From positions 558,001 through 622,000 of the forward strand of contig CALBDS010000004.1 in NCBI GenBank assembly GCA_937927415.1: a DNA stretch of 64,000 bases, in the 5' to 3' direction. Within the stretch, counting starts at the first letter, position 1, and each line of letters starts with the position of its first letter. Under the pieces are notes generated by a model. It was not told the origin of the DNA. It saw nothing but the letters and a program-made list of their open reading frames with translations, and did not search any database. Positions 1-7,561 of this stretch are shown piece by piece. Source of the stretch: an uncultured Rhodospirillaceae bacterium. GTDB taxonomy: Bacteria; Pseudomonadota; Alphaproteobacteria; Azospirillales; Azospirillaceae. The position numbers and the translations under genes were made by a program.

Positions 1-56
1 GCATCCGCGAGGGCATCCGCCGTCTGTGCGGCCTTCTTGGCCAGGGTGCGGTATGA
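1..56 (+). CDS. C-terminal fragment of an unidentified protein
   Basis: The third frame stays open from the window edge to a TGA at 54-56 and gives about 17 arginine/leucine/glycine-rich residues ending LLGQGAV. A strong hairpin follows at 92-115, as expected after a gene end. Too little is visible to name a family, and the other two forward frames look less protein-like. The reading is tentative. Confidence 0.35.
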   Translation, partial: IREGIRRLCGLLGQGAV

Positions 57-91
57 CCGCGGGCCTTAGCCCCGACATGCCGGTTTTGCGG

Positions 92-127
92 CCCGCCACG
101 TGCCAACGTGGCGGGAACGCCCTTTTG
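92..127 (+). terminator. hairpin with short T-run, probable terminator of the upstream gene
   Basis: A perfect 10-bp stem, CCCGCCACGT / ACGTGGCGGG (92-101 and 106-115), has a 4-nt loop and a weak T-run at 124-127. It lies between the first stop codon and the ilvB promoter. An attenuator role for ilvB is less likely, because the candidate promoter at 195 is downstream of it. Confidence 0.55.
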
Positions 128-194
128 TGTGCAACGCAGCAGTAATAAAGCTTCATCTGCAACGAAAAATCTTTGTGATAATTCGCAAAAATCG

Positions 195-222
195 TTGACC
201 CGTTTTCCGTACTCTGTCTAGT
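195..222 (+). promoter_or_regulatory. candidate sigma-70 promoter for ilvB
   Basis: TTGACC (195-200) and TCTAGT (217-222) are separated by 16 nt, inside the most AT-rich part of the ilvB leader. Transcription from here would give a leader of roughly 145 nt with several GC-rich hairpins. No leader peptide rich in Ile, Val or Leu codons was found, so classical ribosome-mediated attenuation is not supported. Confidence 0.4.
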
Positions 223-373
223 TTGCCGAGCGCGGCCTTCTGCGGCATCGCCCCTTTGCACGTTCTGCGCGTGCCATGATGGGGCGGTTCGCCCGGACGG
301 CCCGCGGGACACAGAGCGAACAGGGCCGCCCGCGCCGCAAGACGCGGGGGCCGGCAAACGAAGGTCGAATACG

Positions 374-2137
374 ATGCCCGAACAGAAGCTGACCGGCGCG
401 CAGATCATCATCAAGGCCCTGAAGGATCAGGGCGTGGATGTCATCTTCGGCTATCCCGGCGGGGCGGTACTTCCCATCTACGACGCGCTGTTCCAGCAGA
501 ACGACCTTCGCCACATCCTGGTGCGCCACGAACAGGCGGCGGTGCATGCGGCCGAGGGTTACGCCCGTTCCACCGGCAAGGTGGGCTGCGTGCTGGTGAC
601 CTCCGGCCCCGGCGCCACCAACGCGGTGACCGGCCTGCTGGACGCGCTGTGCGATTCCATTCCGATCGTGTGCCTGTCGGGCCAGGTGCCCACCCACCTG
701 ATCGGCAACGACGCCTTCCAGGAAGCCGACACCACCGGCATCACCCGTCCCTGCACCAAGCACAACTATCTGGTGAAGGACGTCAACAATCTGGCCCGCA
801 CGCTGCACGAGGCGTTCTATGTGGCCAAGACCGGCCGCCCCGGCCCGGTGGTGGTGGACCTGCCCAAGGACGTGCAGTTCGCCGAGGGAACCTATGTGCC
901 GCCCATCGAGGTGAAGCACAAGACCTACCGCCCGCAGGTGAAGCCCGACATGGCCCGCATCGAAGAGGCCGTGGAACTGATCGCGTCCGCCAAGCGCCCG
1001 ATCTTCTACACCGGCGGCGGCGTGGTGAACTCCGGCACGATGGCGTCGAAGCTGCTGACGCAGTTCGTCAAGATGACCGGCTTCCCCATCACCAGCACGC
1101 TGATGGGCCTGGGCGCCTTCCCGGCGTCGGACCCGCAGTGGCTGGGCATGCTGGGCATGCACGGCACGTACGAAGCCAATCTGGCGATGTACAACTGTGA
1201 CGTGATGATCAACATCGGTGCGCGCTTCGACGACCGGGTCACGGGCAAGATCTCCGCCTTCGCCCCCAACTCGAAGAAGATCCATGTGGACATCGACCCG
1301 TCGTCCATCAACAAGAACGTGGTGGTCGATATCCCGGTGATCGGCGACTGCGCCCATGTGCTGGAAGACATGATCCGCATCTGGAAGGCCCGCCAGAAGC
1401 GCCCCGACCCGGCGGCGCTGAAGGAATGGTGGACCGAGATCAAGGGGTGGCAGGCGCGCAACTGCCTGAACTACAACCACACCGAAACGGTCATCAAGCC
1501 GCAGTACGCGCTGGAACGCCTGCGGGACGCGCTGAAGGGCAAGGACTTCTACATCACCACCGAGGTGGGCCAGCATCAGATGTGGGCCGCCCAGTTCATG
1601 CCGTTCGACCAGCCGAACCGCTGGATGACCTCGGGCGGTCTGGGGACCATGGGTTATGGCCTGCCGGCGGCCATCGGCTGCCAGATCGCCCACCCCGACT
1701 CGATCGTCGTGGACATCTCGGGCGAAGCCTCGTTCCTGATGAACATGCAGGAGATCGGCACCGCGGTGCAGTTCCGCGCCCCGGTGAAGATCTTCATCCT
1801 CAACAACCAGTACATGGGCATGGTGCGCCAGTGGCAGGAGCTGCTGCACGGGTCGCGCTATTCCCAGAGCTATTCCGAGGCGCTGCCGGACTTCGTGAAG
1901 CTGGCGGAGGCGTGGGGCTGCGCCGGCCTGCGCGCCACCACCGTGGCCGAGGTGGACGCGGTGATCGAAAAGATGCTGTCCATCAACGACCGCCCGGTCA
2001 TCGTCGATATCGCCGTCGATCCCAAGGAAAACTGCTTCCCCATGATCCCCGGCGGCAAGGCGCACAACGAAATCCTGCTCGGCCCGGCGGACAACCCGTC
2101 GAACGCCACGCCGGAAGACGGGATGGTGCTGGTCTGA
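374..2137 (+). CDS. ilvB: acetolactate synthase large (catalytic) subunit
   Basis: This 587-residue, ThDP-dependent enzyme condenses pyruvate with pyruvate or 2-oxobutyrate in the first common step of valine, leucine and isoleucine synthesis. The N-terminal ThDP domain has the GYPGGAVLPIYDAL motif and the catalytic glutamate E53 in RHEQAAVHAAEGYAR. The central FAD-binding domain follows. The C-terminal ThDP/Mg domain has GEASFLMNMQE and NNQYMGMVRQWQ. The length is normal for the family. The ATG follows an AAGG-like ribosome site. The regulatory subunit gene lies about 100 nt downstream and ilvC about 1.5 kb further, so this is a complete ilvBN-C locus apart from the toxin-antitoxin pair between them. 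Confidence 0.97.
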   Translation: MPEQKLTGAQIIIKALKDQGVDVIFGYPGGAVLPIYDALFQQNDLRHILVRHEQAAVHAAEGYARSTGKVGCVLVTSGPGATNAVTGLLDALCDSIPIVCLSGQVPTHLIGNDAFQEADTTGITRPCTKHNYLVKDVNNLARTLHEAFYVAKTGRPGPVVVDLPKDVQFAEGTYVPPIEVKHKTYRPQVKPDMARIEEAVELIASAKRPIFYTGGGVVNSGTMASKLLTQFVKMTGFPITSTLMGLGAFPASDPQWLGMLGMHGTYEANLAMYNCDVMINIGARFDDRVTGKISAFAPNSKKIHVDIDPSSINKNVVVDIPVIGDCAHVLEDMIRIWKARQKRPDPAALKEWWTEIKGWQARNCLNYNHTETVIKPQYALERLRDALKGKDFYITTEVGQHQMWAAQFMPFDQPNRWMTSGGLGTMGYGLPAAIGCQIAHPDSIVVDISGEASFLMNMQEIGTAVQFRAPVKIFILNNQYMGMVRQWQELLHGSRYSQSYSEALPDFVKLAEAWGCAGLRATTVAEVDAVIEKMLSINDRPVIVDIAVDPKENCFPMIPGGKAHNEILLGPADNPSNATPEDGMVLV

Positions 2138-2184
2138 TCCGGACCACCCCGTTTTCTTGAGCAAACCAACGACAGCAGGACAAA

Positions 2185-2220
2185 GGCCCCCGGTTGGCCG
2201 GCAGGTTTCCGCCGGGGGCC
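2185..2220 (+). promoter_or_regulatory. stem-loop between ilvB and ilvN
   Basis: A perfect 9-bp stem, GGCCCCCGG / CCGGGGGCC (2185-2193 and 2212-2220), ends 5 nt before the GGGAG ribosome site of ilvN. It has no T-run, so it is not a terminator. It could stabilise the upstream message or modulate access to the ilvN ribosome site. The stem is seen directly; the role is inferred. Confidence 0.4.
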
Positions 2221-2238
2221 GCTTCGGGAGTTCCGACC

Positions 2239-2745
2239 GTGGAAGAGAAGATCGAAAAGCACACCATCGCCGTGCTGGTGGACAACGAACCGGGCGTGCT
2301 GGCCCGCGTGATCGGCCTGTTCTCCGGCCGCGGCTACAACATCGAAAGCCTGACGGTGGCCGAGGTGGACGGCGGCGCGCACCTGTCGCGCATCACCCTG
2401 GTCACGTCGGGCACCCGCCAGATCGTCGAACAGATCAAGGCGCAGCTCAGCCGTCTGGTGCCGGTGCACAAGGTCCGCGACCTGACCGACAACGGCCCCC
2501 GCGTCGAACGCGAACTGGCGCTCATCAAGGTGGCCGGCACCGGCGAGAAGCGCATCGAGGCGCTGCGTCTGGCCGACATCTACAAGGCCGAGGTGGTGGA
2601 CGCCACGCTCACCTCCTTCATCTTCGAGTTGACCGGCGCCACCGAGCATGTGGACGAGTTCATCGCGCTGATGAGCCAGCTTGGCATGGTGGAAACCAGC
2701 CGCACCGGCGTGCTCGCCATGGCCAAGGGGCCGGTGGGCTTCTGA
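2239..2745 (+). CDS. ilvN: acetolactate synthase small (regulatory) subunit
   Basis: This is the regulatory partner of IlvB and confers valine feedback control. The N-terminal ACT domain shows HTIAVLVDNEPGVLARVIGLF and GYNIESLTV, followed by the usual C-terminal small-subunit domain with IEALRLADIYKAEVVD. I chose the GTG at 2239 because GGGAG at 2226-2230 lies 8 nt upstream and the resulting 168 residues match the family. An ATG at 2194 would add 15 proline/glycine-rich residues and would sit inside the upstream hairpin. The gene is probably co-transcribed with ilvB. Confidence 0.95.
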   Translation: MEEKIEKHTIAVLVDNEPGVLARVIGLFSGRGYNIESLTVAEVDGGAHLSRITLVTSGTRQIVEQIKAQLSRLVPVHKVRDLTDNGPRVERELALIKVAGTGEKRIEALRLADIYKAEVVDATLTSFIFELTGATEHVDEFIALMSQLGMVETSRTGVLAMAKGPVGF

Positions 2746-2827
2746 TCCCCTCCTCCGCCCGTTCGCCCAAGCCGGCCCCACTCTGCTAGACTGGGGCCGG
2801 TGGCAACGCCGGAACAGGAGCGCCGTC

Positions 2828-3121
2828 ATGAAGATGCTGTCCGTGGAAGAAGCCTCCACCCAACTGGCCGCCCTGGTGGAAGACGCCCGCCGGGGGGAAG
2901 AGGTGGTGCTGACCAGCGGCGGGCTGCCGGTGGCGCGGCTGACACCTGCGGCTGAGACGACATCCGCGGTCATGCCTTCCGTTGCCGAGCGGGAAAAGGC
3001 GTGGCAGGAACTGACATCCCTGATGGACCGGGGATTGCCGTTCGGCGGAGTCCGCTGGACGCGGGACGAACTGTACGATGATCCCGCTACCGATGAACGG
3101 GCCGATGACCATTGCGGTTGA
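2828..3121 (+). CDS. Phd/YefM-family antitoxin
   Basis: This 97-residue protein begins MKMLSVEEASTQLAALVEDA and continues with a GEEVVLTSGGLPVARLTP strand, the signature of the Phd/YefM antitoxin N-terminal DNA-binding fold. The C-terminal tail, with a tryptophan/aspartate-rich GVRWTRDELYDD segment, is the likely toxin-binding region. AGGAG at 2816-2820 sets the start. The gene overlaps the following PIN-domain gene, the standard antitoxin-first arrangement. In such modules the antitoxin represses its own promoter, probably within the short gap after ilvN. The promoter was not resolved. Confidence 0.85.
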   Translation: MKMLSVEEASTQLAALVEDARRGEEVVLTSGGLPVARLTPAAETTSAVMPSVAEREKAWQELTSLMDRGLPFGGVRWTRDELYDDPATDERADDHCG

Positions 3122-3563
3122 TACGAACATCCTGGTCTATGCCCTCGATCCGCAGGCGCAACCGCCGGGCCGTCACGAAGCCGCCGTCAGCCTGCTCAAA
3201 CGCTTGCACCGTGCTGATTGCGTCATTCCGGGGCAGGTCTTGGGAGAGTTCATCGCCGTGGCCGTCAGAAAATGCGGGATGGAACGCGAAAAGGCGGTGT
3301 CTTCAGCCCGTACGCTCAGCACAGCCTTTCCAGTGGTGTTTGCCGATCATGGATGTTTCAAACGCGCTGTGGAGCTGTTTCAGGAACACAAGCTGCAATT
3401 CTGGGACAGCCTGATCTACACGACCGCCGAACGCCACGGCTGCACGCTGTTGCTGAGCGAGGACTTTCAGGACGGGCGGCGGCTGGGTGCAACCCTCATC
3501 ATCAATCCGTTCAACGCCGGAAACCGTGTTGTGCTTGACGCGGCCTTGCCGGCGGTGGAGTAA
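3105..3563 (+). CDS. vapC: VapC-like PIN-domain toxin ribonuclease
   Basis: A PIN-domain protein of 152 residues if started at the ATG at 3105. Its acidic active-site positions are visible: D6 in AVDTNILVYALDP, the glutamate in VLGEFIAV, the aspartate in FWDSLIYTTAE and the late SEDFQDG acids. VapC toxins cleave initiator tRNA or rRNA when released from their antitoxin. The target here is unknown. In-frame ATGs at 3078 and 3093 are alternatives; 3105 was chosen because the protein then begins directly at the beta strand holding the first catalytic aspartate. The reading frame overlaps the antitoxin by 17 nt, suggesting coupled translation. Confidence 0.85.
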   Translation: MTIAVDTNILVYALDPQAQPPGRHEAAVSLLKRLHRADCVIPGQVLGEFIAVAVRKCGMEREKAVSSARTLSTAFPVVFADHGCFKRAVELFQEHKLQFWDSLIYTTAERHGCTLLLSEDFQDGRRLGATLIINPFNAGNRVVLDAALPAVE

Positions 3564-3621
3564 TCGGGCCGCCCGCTCCGGCACGAAAACCGATATTACC
3601 GAAACCCAAGGAACCATCACC

Positions 3622-4641
3622 ATGCGCGTTTATTACGATCGCGATGCCGACGTCAACCTGATCAAGGGCAAAAAGGTCGTCATCGTCGGCTACGGCAGCC
3701 AGGGCCACGCCCACGCTCAGAACCTGCGTGACAGCGGCGTGAAGGACGTGCGCATCGCCCTGCGTCCCGGCTCCGCGACCGTCAAGAAGGCCGAAGCCGC
3801 CGGCTTCACCGTCATGGCGCCGGCCGAAGCCGCCGCCTGGGCCGATGTGGTGATGATCCTCACCCCCGACGAGCTGCAGGCCGACCTGTACCGCGACTCG
3901 CTGGCCGCCAACCTGAAGCAGGGTGCGGCCCTGGCCTTCGCCCACGGCCTGAACATCCACTTCAACCTGATCGAGCCGCGCGCCGATCTGGACGTGTTCA
4001 TGATCGCGCCCAAGGGTCCCGGCCACACCGTGCGCGGCGAATACCAGCGCGGCGGCGGCGTGCCCTGCCTGGTGGCGGTGCATCAGAACGCCTCGGGCAA
4101 CGCGCTGGACATCGCCCTGTCCTATGCGTCGGCCGTCGGTGGCGGCCGTGCGGGCATCATCGAGACCAGCTTCAAGGAAGAGTGCGAAACCGACCTGTTC
4201 GGCGAGCAGGCCGTGCTGTGCGGCGGTCTGACCGAACTCATCAAGGCCGGCTTCGAAACCCTGACCGAGGCCGGTTACGCCCCGGAAATGGCCTACTTCG
4301 AATGCCTGCACGAAGTGAAGCTGATCGTCGATCTGATGTACGAGGGCGGCATGGCCAACATGCGCTACTCGATCTCCAACACCGCGGAATACGGTGACTA
4401 CAAGACCGGCCCGCGCATCGTGACCCCGGAAACCAAGGCCGAGATGAAGCGCGTGCTGGAAGACATCCAGTCGGGCCGCTTCGTCCGCGACTGGATGCTG
4501 GAATGCAAGGCCGGTCAGCCGTCGTTCAAGGCCATCCGCCGCATCAACGCCGAGCACCCGATCGAACAGGTCGGCGAAAAGCTGCGCGCCATGATGCCCT
4601 GGATCGCCGAGCGCCGTCTGGTGGACAAGGCCAAGAACTGA
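3622..4641 (+). CDS. ilvC: ketol-acid reductoisomerase
   Basis: Converts acetolactate and acetohydroxybutyrate to the dihydroxy acids with NADPH and Mg2+. The 339-residue length is that of the short class I enzymes. The Rossmann motif VVIVGYGSQGHAHAQNL lies near residue 20, and the knotted C-terminal domain contains EDLFGEQ-like CETDLFGEQAVLCGG and the SISNTAEYGD motif. The upstream in-frame extension is not family-like, so the ATG at 3622 is used. The gene follows the toxin-antitoxin pair by about 60 nt and ends at a strong terminator, closing the ilv locus. Confidence 0.96.
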   Translation: MRVYYDRDADVNLIKGKKVVIVGYGSQGHAHAQNLRDSGVKDVRIALRPGSATVKKAEAAGFTVMAPAEAAAWADVVMILTPDELQADLYRDSLAANLKQGAALAFAHGLNIHFNLIEPRADLDVFMIAPKGPGHTVRGEYQRGGGVPCLVAVHQNASGNALDIALSYASAVGGGRAGIIETSFKEECETDLFGEQAVLCGGLTELIKAGFETLTEAGYAPEMAYFECLHEVKLIVDLMYEGGMANMRYSISNTAEYGDYKTGPRIVTPETKAEMKRVLEDIQSGRFVRDWMLECKAGQPSFKAIRRINAEHPIEQVGEKLRAMMPWIAERRLVDKAKN

Positions 4642-4680
4642 TCCGCATCCGCGGTTCAGCCACGTCGGAACGGTCGCAGC

Positions 4681-4721
4681 GGGCGTCCCGGTCGGAAGAC
4701 CGGGGCGCCCGTTGTGTTTTT
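4681..4721 (+). terminator. rho-independent terminator of ilvC
   Basis: A 13-bp stem with one G-T wobble, GGGCGTCCCGGTC / GACCGGGGCGCCC (4681-4693 and 4698-4710), has a GGAA tetraloop and a T-rich tail ending TTTTT at 4721. It marks the right end of the ilv transcription unit. Confidence 0.9.
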
Positions 4722-4784
4722 GCCAAGCCTGCCTGAAATATAATCATTGATAGAATACTATTATATGCCCACAGTTACATTGTA

Positions 4785-4803
4785 AGAATGCGAAATGCAT
4801 TCT
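4785..4803. promoter_or_regulatory. inverted repeat upstream of the first PLC-like gene
   Basis: AGAATGC-GAAAT-GCATTCT is a perfect 7-bp dyad in the AT-rich leader, 26 nt before the start codon and just ahead of the AAAGG ribosome site. It could be an operator or a small RNA hairpin. The leader also contains TATAAT at 4739-4744, but no well-spaced -35 box was found. Confidence 0.35.
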
Positions 4804-4829
4804 CTTGTATGTTTTAAAGGAAAACAAAA

Positions 4830-6062
4830 ATGGCAAGTAAAGAATCTTATCTTGAAATCAAAAATAGCACCAAGCAGAACTTCTCTATTTCTGTTAGCGA
4901 AGTTGACAACTATGATTGGGATGGAAATTCCCGCCCCGACCATAATTTTCAGGGCGTGACGATACAGCCTGAAACATCGAACAAGCAGCGGGAGGAACTG
5001 AACAAATATGCCAAGTCCGCCTGGTTCCGCATGACGCTGAACTTTGCCGGCGGCCAGACGGCGACGTTCCGCAACGACCAGTACGATGCCATCAACGGCA
5101 TCAGCCCCAATCCCCGCTCCTACACCCTGGAGGGGAAGGACAAGTCCCTGTTTTCCATGCAGCAGCAGGTATCCAGTTCCGGCCCGACCAGCACGTTCAC
5201 CCTTTCCTATGCGTCGTCATCCGTCTCACAAAAGAACTGGATGAAGGGGATCACCGGATCCCGGTCGCTCACCAGCTTTACCCTGCCCGGCACCTACCAG
5301 AGCGCGGCCTCGGTGCCTGCCGCCGGGCCGCAAAAGACCCAGACCTTGACCATTACCGAGCAATTGAATCTCGGCATTCGCTACTTCGACCTGAATGTCG
5401 TGAATCATTACGGGAAAATCGTCTTCGTTTACGGGAACGTCATTGAAAAGGGCGACCGCATCAAAGACATTTTCACTGAATTCTCCACCTTCCTCAGTGA
5501 AAATCCGACCGAAGCCATTCTGGTTTCCATCAACGACGTTGCGAACGACCCCAAGGATTTCGCGTCGATCGCCATCAATTTCCTAAAGGATTTCAGCAGC
5601 CAGGTCTACAGCGGCAACGTGATCCCCACCCTGGATCAGGCCCGCGGCAAGATGGTCATCGTCCGCCGCTTCGTCTCCGACGGTGTTTATGGTCTGGACA
5701 TGGAAAACGGCTGGCCCGCCGACGGCACCGCAATCCTGAAATACACCGCCTCCGACGGCGTTCGCCAGACCATTCAGGTGCAAAACCACAACACGGCTGC
5801 CTCTCTGGAGCACAAATTCGAAGATGTCCGCTATCTGCTGGATCTGGCGGCGGATTACAGCGGCCCGTTGTATGTCAATCGCACCAATGTGCAGTTGGGC
5901 TTTACCCCATCCGGTTTGCAGGCTTATGCCGAGCAGATGAACGCCCTGCTCCTGGATTACGTTACGAAAAGGCAGACCAACACCAACTGCGGTGCCGTTC
6001 TTCTGAGCTTCCCGACCGCGGATCTTGTAAACGCGATGCTGAAAGGCGTGCTGACCGCCTGA
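4830..6062 (+). CDS. PI-PLC-like protein lacking catalytic residues (copy 1)
   Basis: A 410-residue protein with no signal peptide. Residues about 1-130 form a beta-rich N-terminal domain that I can only loosely compare to fungal fruit-body lectin or actinoporin folds. Residues about 135-405 follow the phosphatidylinositol-specific phospholipase C fold of Bacillus: WMKGITGSRSL, PGTYQS, GIRYFDL, FLSENPTEAILVSI, ARGKMVIVRRF and a late LYVNRTNV strand. The enzyme's catalytic His-Asp (GTHDS) is replaced by Y156-Q157, the arginine after FDI by N189, and the second histidine (LHHG) by Y201. By eye it should not hydrolyse lipid by the known mechanism. A paralogue follows in tandem. The composition is more AT-rich than the neighbours, which suggests transfer. 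Function unknown. Confidence 0.75.
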   Translation: MASKESYLEIKNSTKQNFSISVSEVDNYDWDGNSRPDHNFQGVTIQPETSNKQREELNKYAKSAWFRMTLNFAGGQTATFRNDQYDAINGISPNPRSYTLEGKDKSLFSMQQQVSSSGPTSTFTLSYASSSVSQKNWMKGITGSRSLTSFTLPGTYQSAASVPAAGPQKTQTLTITEQLNLGIRYFDLNVVNHYGKIVFVYGNVIEKGDRIKDIFTEFSTFLSENPTEAILVSINDVANDPKDFASIAINFLKDFSSQVYSGNVIPTLDQARGKMVIVRRFVSDGVYGLDMENGWPADGTAILKYTASDGVRQTIQVQNHNTAASLEHKFEDVRYLLDLAADYSGPLYVNRTNVQLGFTPSGLQAYAEQMNALLLDYVTKRQTNTNCGAVLLSFPTADLVNAMLKGVLTA

Positions 6063-6069
6063 CGCTTTC

Positions 6070-6121
6070 CCATGACGTGGTGAGAGATCGCTCTTCGCAC
6101 CACGTCATGGATCACTCTTTT
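6070..6121 (+). terminator. terminator after PLC-like copy 1
   Basis: A perfect 13-bp stem, CCATGACGTGGTG / CACCACGTCATGG (6070-6082 and 6098-6110), is followed by a T-rich tail ending CTTTT at 6117-6121. It separates the two PLC-like genes, so copy 2 probably has its own promoter in the AT-rich 75 nt before its start. Confidence 0.85.
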
Positions 6122-6197
6122 ACCGAAGAAAATCAAAATACAAAAGCATCGATAAAAGTAATGATGTCGTATATCCATTCATAAAAGGGTAAAAAGC

Positions 6198-7445
6198 ATG
6201 TCTGTAAAAAAGACCTATCTTTCAATCACCAATGAAACGACCCAAAGATTCACGATCTCCGTAAGCCAGGTAGACAGCTACGACTGGGAGGGTAAAAACC
6301 GCCCCGACAGGAATTTCGAAGGAAAGACCGTTGCACCCGGCGAGACGCTGAAGGAACAGGAAGACCTGAACAGCCACGCCAAATCCGCATGGTTCCGCTT
6401 GACGCTGACATTTTCCAGCGGACAGACGATTTCTTTCCGAAGCGACCAGTACAATGCCTTGGAAAAAAACATCAATGACGACCAGAAGGAAATAGAAGAA
6501 AGCACAAAGTATGTCTACTTCGTCGCCCAGACAACAAAAAAATCAGACTCACTAAACAGTTTCCGCGTCAATTATATTCCATATCGACTGAATTCAGAGC
6601 AATGGATGAAGGCGATAAATGGGAGTTCCTTTATATGCAATTTTGGAATACCTGGAACAAATCTGAGTGTTTCATGCAGTCAAAAATCAGGTATTTATCG
6701 CACTCAAGACATATGCCAAGATACCCAGCTTTCACGCGGAATACGTTATTTTGACCTATACGCCACCGTCCGCAATAAAAATCTTTATCTTTCGCTCAGT
6801 CCCCACAGTAATGTTATTGGAAAAGGAGAGCTTTTCAATTATATTATGAAATCATTCTTAAATTTTCTGGATCGGAACCCCACAGAAACGATTCTCGTAT
6901 CGCTTTGTGAAGTCGGTACCCCTTCCCCCCTCTTCGCCGAAACCGTTATTACATACCTCAAACAATACGGCGACCGCATTTACAGAGCGGATAGTATCCC
7001 CATACTGGATGATGTCCGTAATAAGGTGGTGTTTTTCCGCCGGTTTCCCTACAACGGCGTTTATGGATTGAATCTCTATAATGGATGGCCTGCCAATGGA
7101 GGCGGAAAGATCGAATACAAAGCAACAAACAGAACAACCACAAAATTTCTCGTTCAAAACATAGTAATACCAGAATACCCCGATCAAAAATCCAACAATA
7201 TCGAGAATTTTCTAAGATTTGCCGACCACAACAACGGTGCCTTTGTCATTAATTGTAGCTATGTGGAGCCTATGACCGTTGATTTTGACTTAATGCAATA
7301 CGCAAAACATCTGAATTCAAGAATTTTTAATTACATTCAAGAGATTTCCCCACAAGTTAATACGGGAACATTGCTTATGATGTACCCGAATGAAGCCGGT
7401 CCTCTGTTAAGCACCCTGCTGCAAAAGATCACCGGGAAGAAATAA
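6198..7445 (+). CDS. PI-PLC-like protein lacking catalytic residues (copy 2)
   Basis: This 415-residue tandem paralogue of the preceding gene has the same two-part layout. The N-terminal domains align almost without gaps (ISVSQVDSYDWEGKNRPD against ISVSEVDNYDWDGNSRPD, and HAKSAWFRLTL against YAKSAWFRMTL). The PLC-like part diverges more. At the first catalytic pair it has N155-L156 (PGTNLS) instead of His-Asp. A histidine, H203 in LSPHSNV, sits where the second catalytic histidine would be, so the two copies have lost different residues. No secretion signal is visible. This gene is clearly more AT-rich than copy 1 and the chromosome, so the copies differ in age or source. Role unknown; carbohydrate or lipid binding is a guess from the fold. 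Confidence 0.72.
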   Translation: MSVKKTYLSITNETTQRFTISVSQVDSYDWEGKNRPDRNFEGKTVAPGETLKEQEDLNSHAKSAWFRLTLTFSSGQTISFRSDQYNALEKNINDDQKEIEESTKYVYFVAQTTKKSDSLNSFRVNYIPYRLNSEQWMKAINGSSFICNFGIPGTNLSVSCSQKSGIYRTQDICQDTQLSRGIRYFDLYATVRNKNLYLSLSPHSNVIGKGELFNYIMKSFLNFLDRNPTETILVSLCEVGTPSPLFAETVITYLKQYGDRIYRADSIPILDDVRNKVVFFRRFPYNGVYGLNLYNGWPANGGGKIEYKATNRTTTKFLVQNIVIPEYPDQKSNNIENFLRFADHNNGAFVINCSYVEPMTVDFDLMQYAKHLNSRIFNYIQEISPQVNTGTLLMMYPNEAGPLLSTLLQKITGKK

Positions 7446-7463
7446 CCCCGATCAGCCCATGGA

Positions 7464-7490
7464 GGGGAGCCGGCGGTCCGCCGGCTCCCC
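7464..7490. terminator. hairpin between convergent genes
   Basis: A near-perfect GC-rich palindrome with arms GGGGAGCCGGCGG and CCGCCGGCTCCCC lies between the end of PLC-like copy 2 and the end of phoU. It has no T-run on either side, so termination may be weak or factor-assisted. The position suggests bidirectional use. Confidence 0.5.
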
Positions 7491-7561
7491 CGATCCCATC
7501 CACACCGTCCGGCCGCTTGCCGTCGCACGGCCCCGGCCTTGCGGTCCCTGACCGCCGGGGA

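Noticed and set aside
57..373. A leader peptide for ilvB attenuation
   Set aside because: The short frames after the candidate promoter lack runs of Ile, Val or Leu codons, and no terminator/antiterminator pair lies before ilvB.
374..2137. IlvB has GEASF where many references show GDGSF or GDASF at the Mg/ThDP motif, suggesting an inactive enzyme
   Set aside because: Alphaproteobacterial IlvB proteins, as I remember them, commonly carry GEAS here. All other motifs are intact and ilvN is adjacent.
218..2164. Long open frames on the strand opposite ilvB, ilvC, mreB, mrdA, dnaK and others
   Set aside because: Shadows of GC-rich codon bias. Their translations are histidine/arginine/glycine-rich with no domain, and the other strand has a clear gene.
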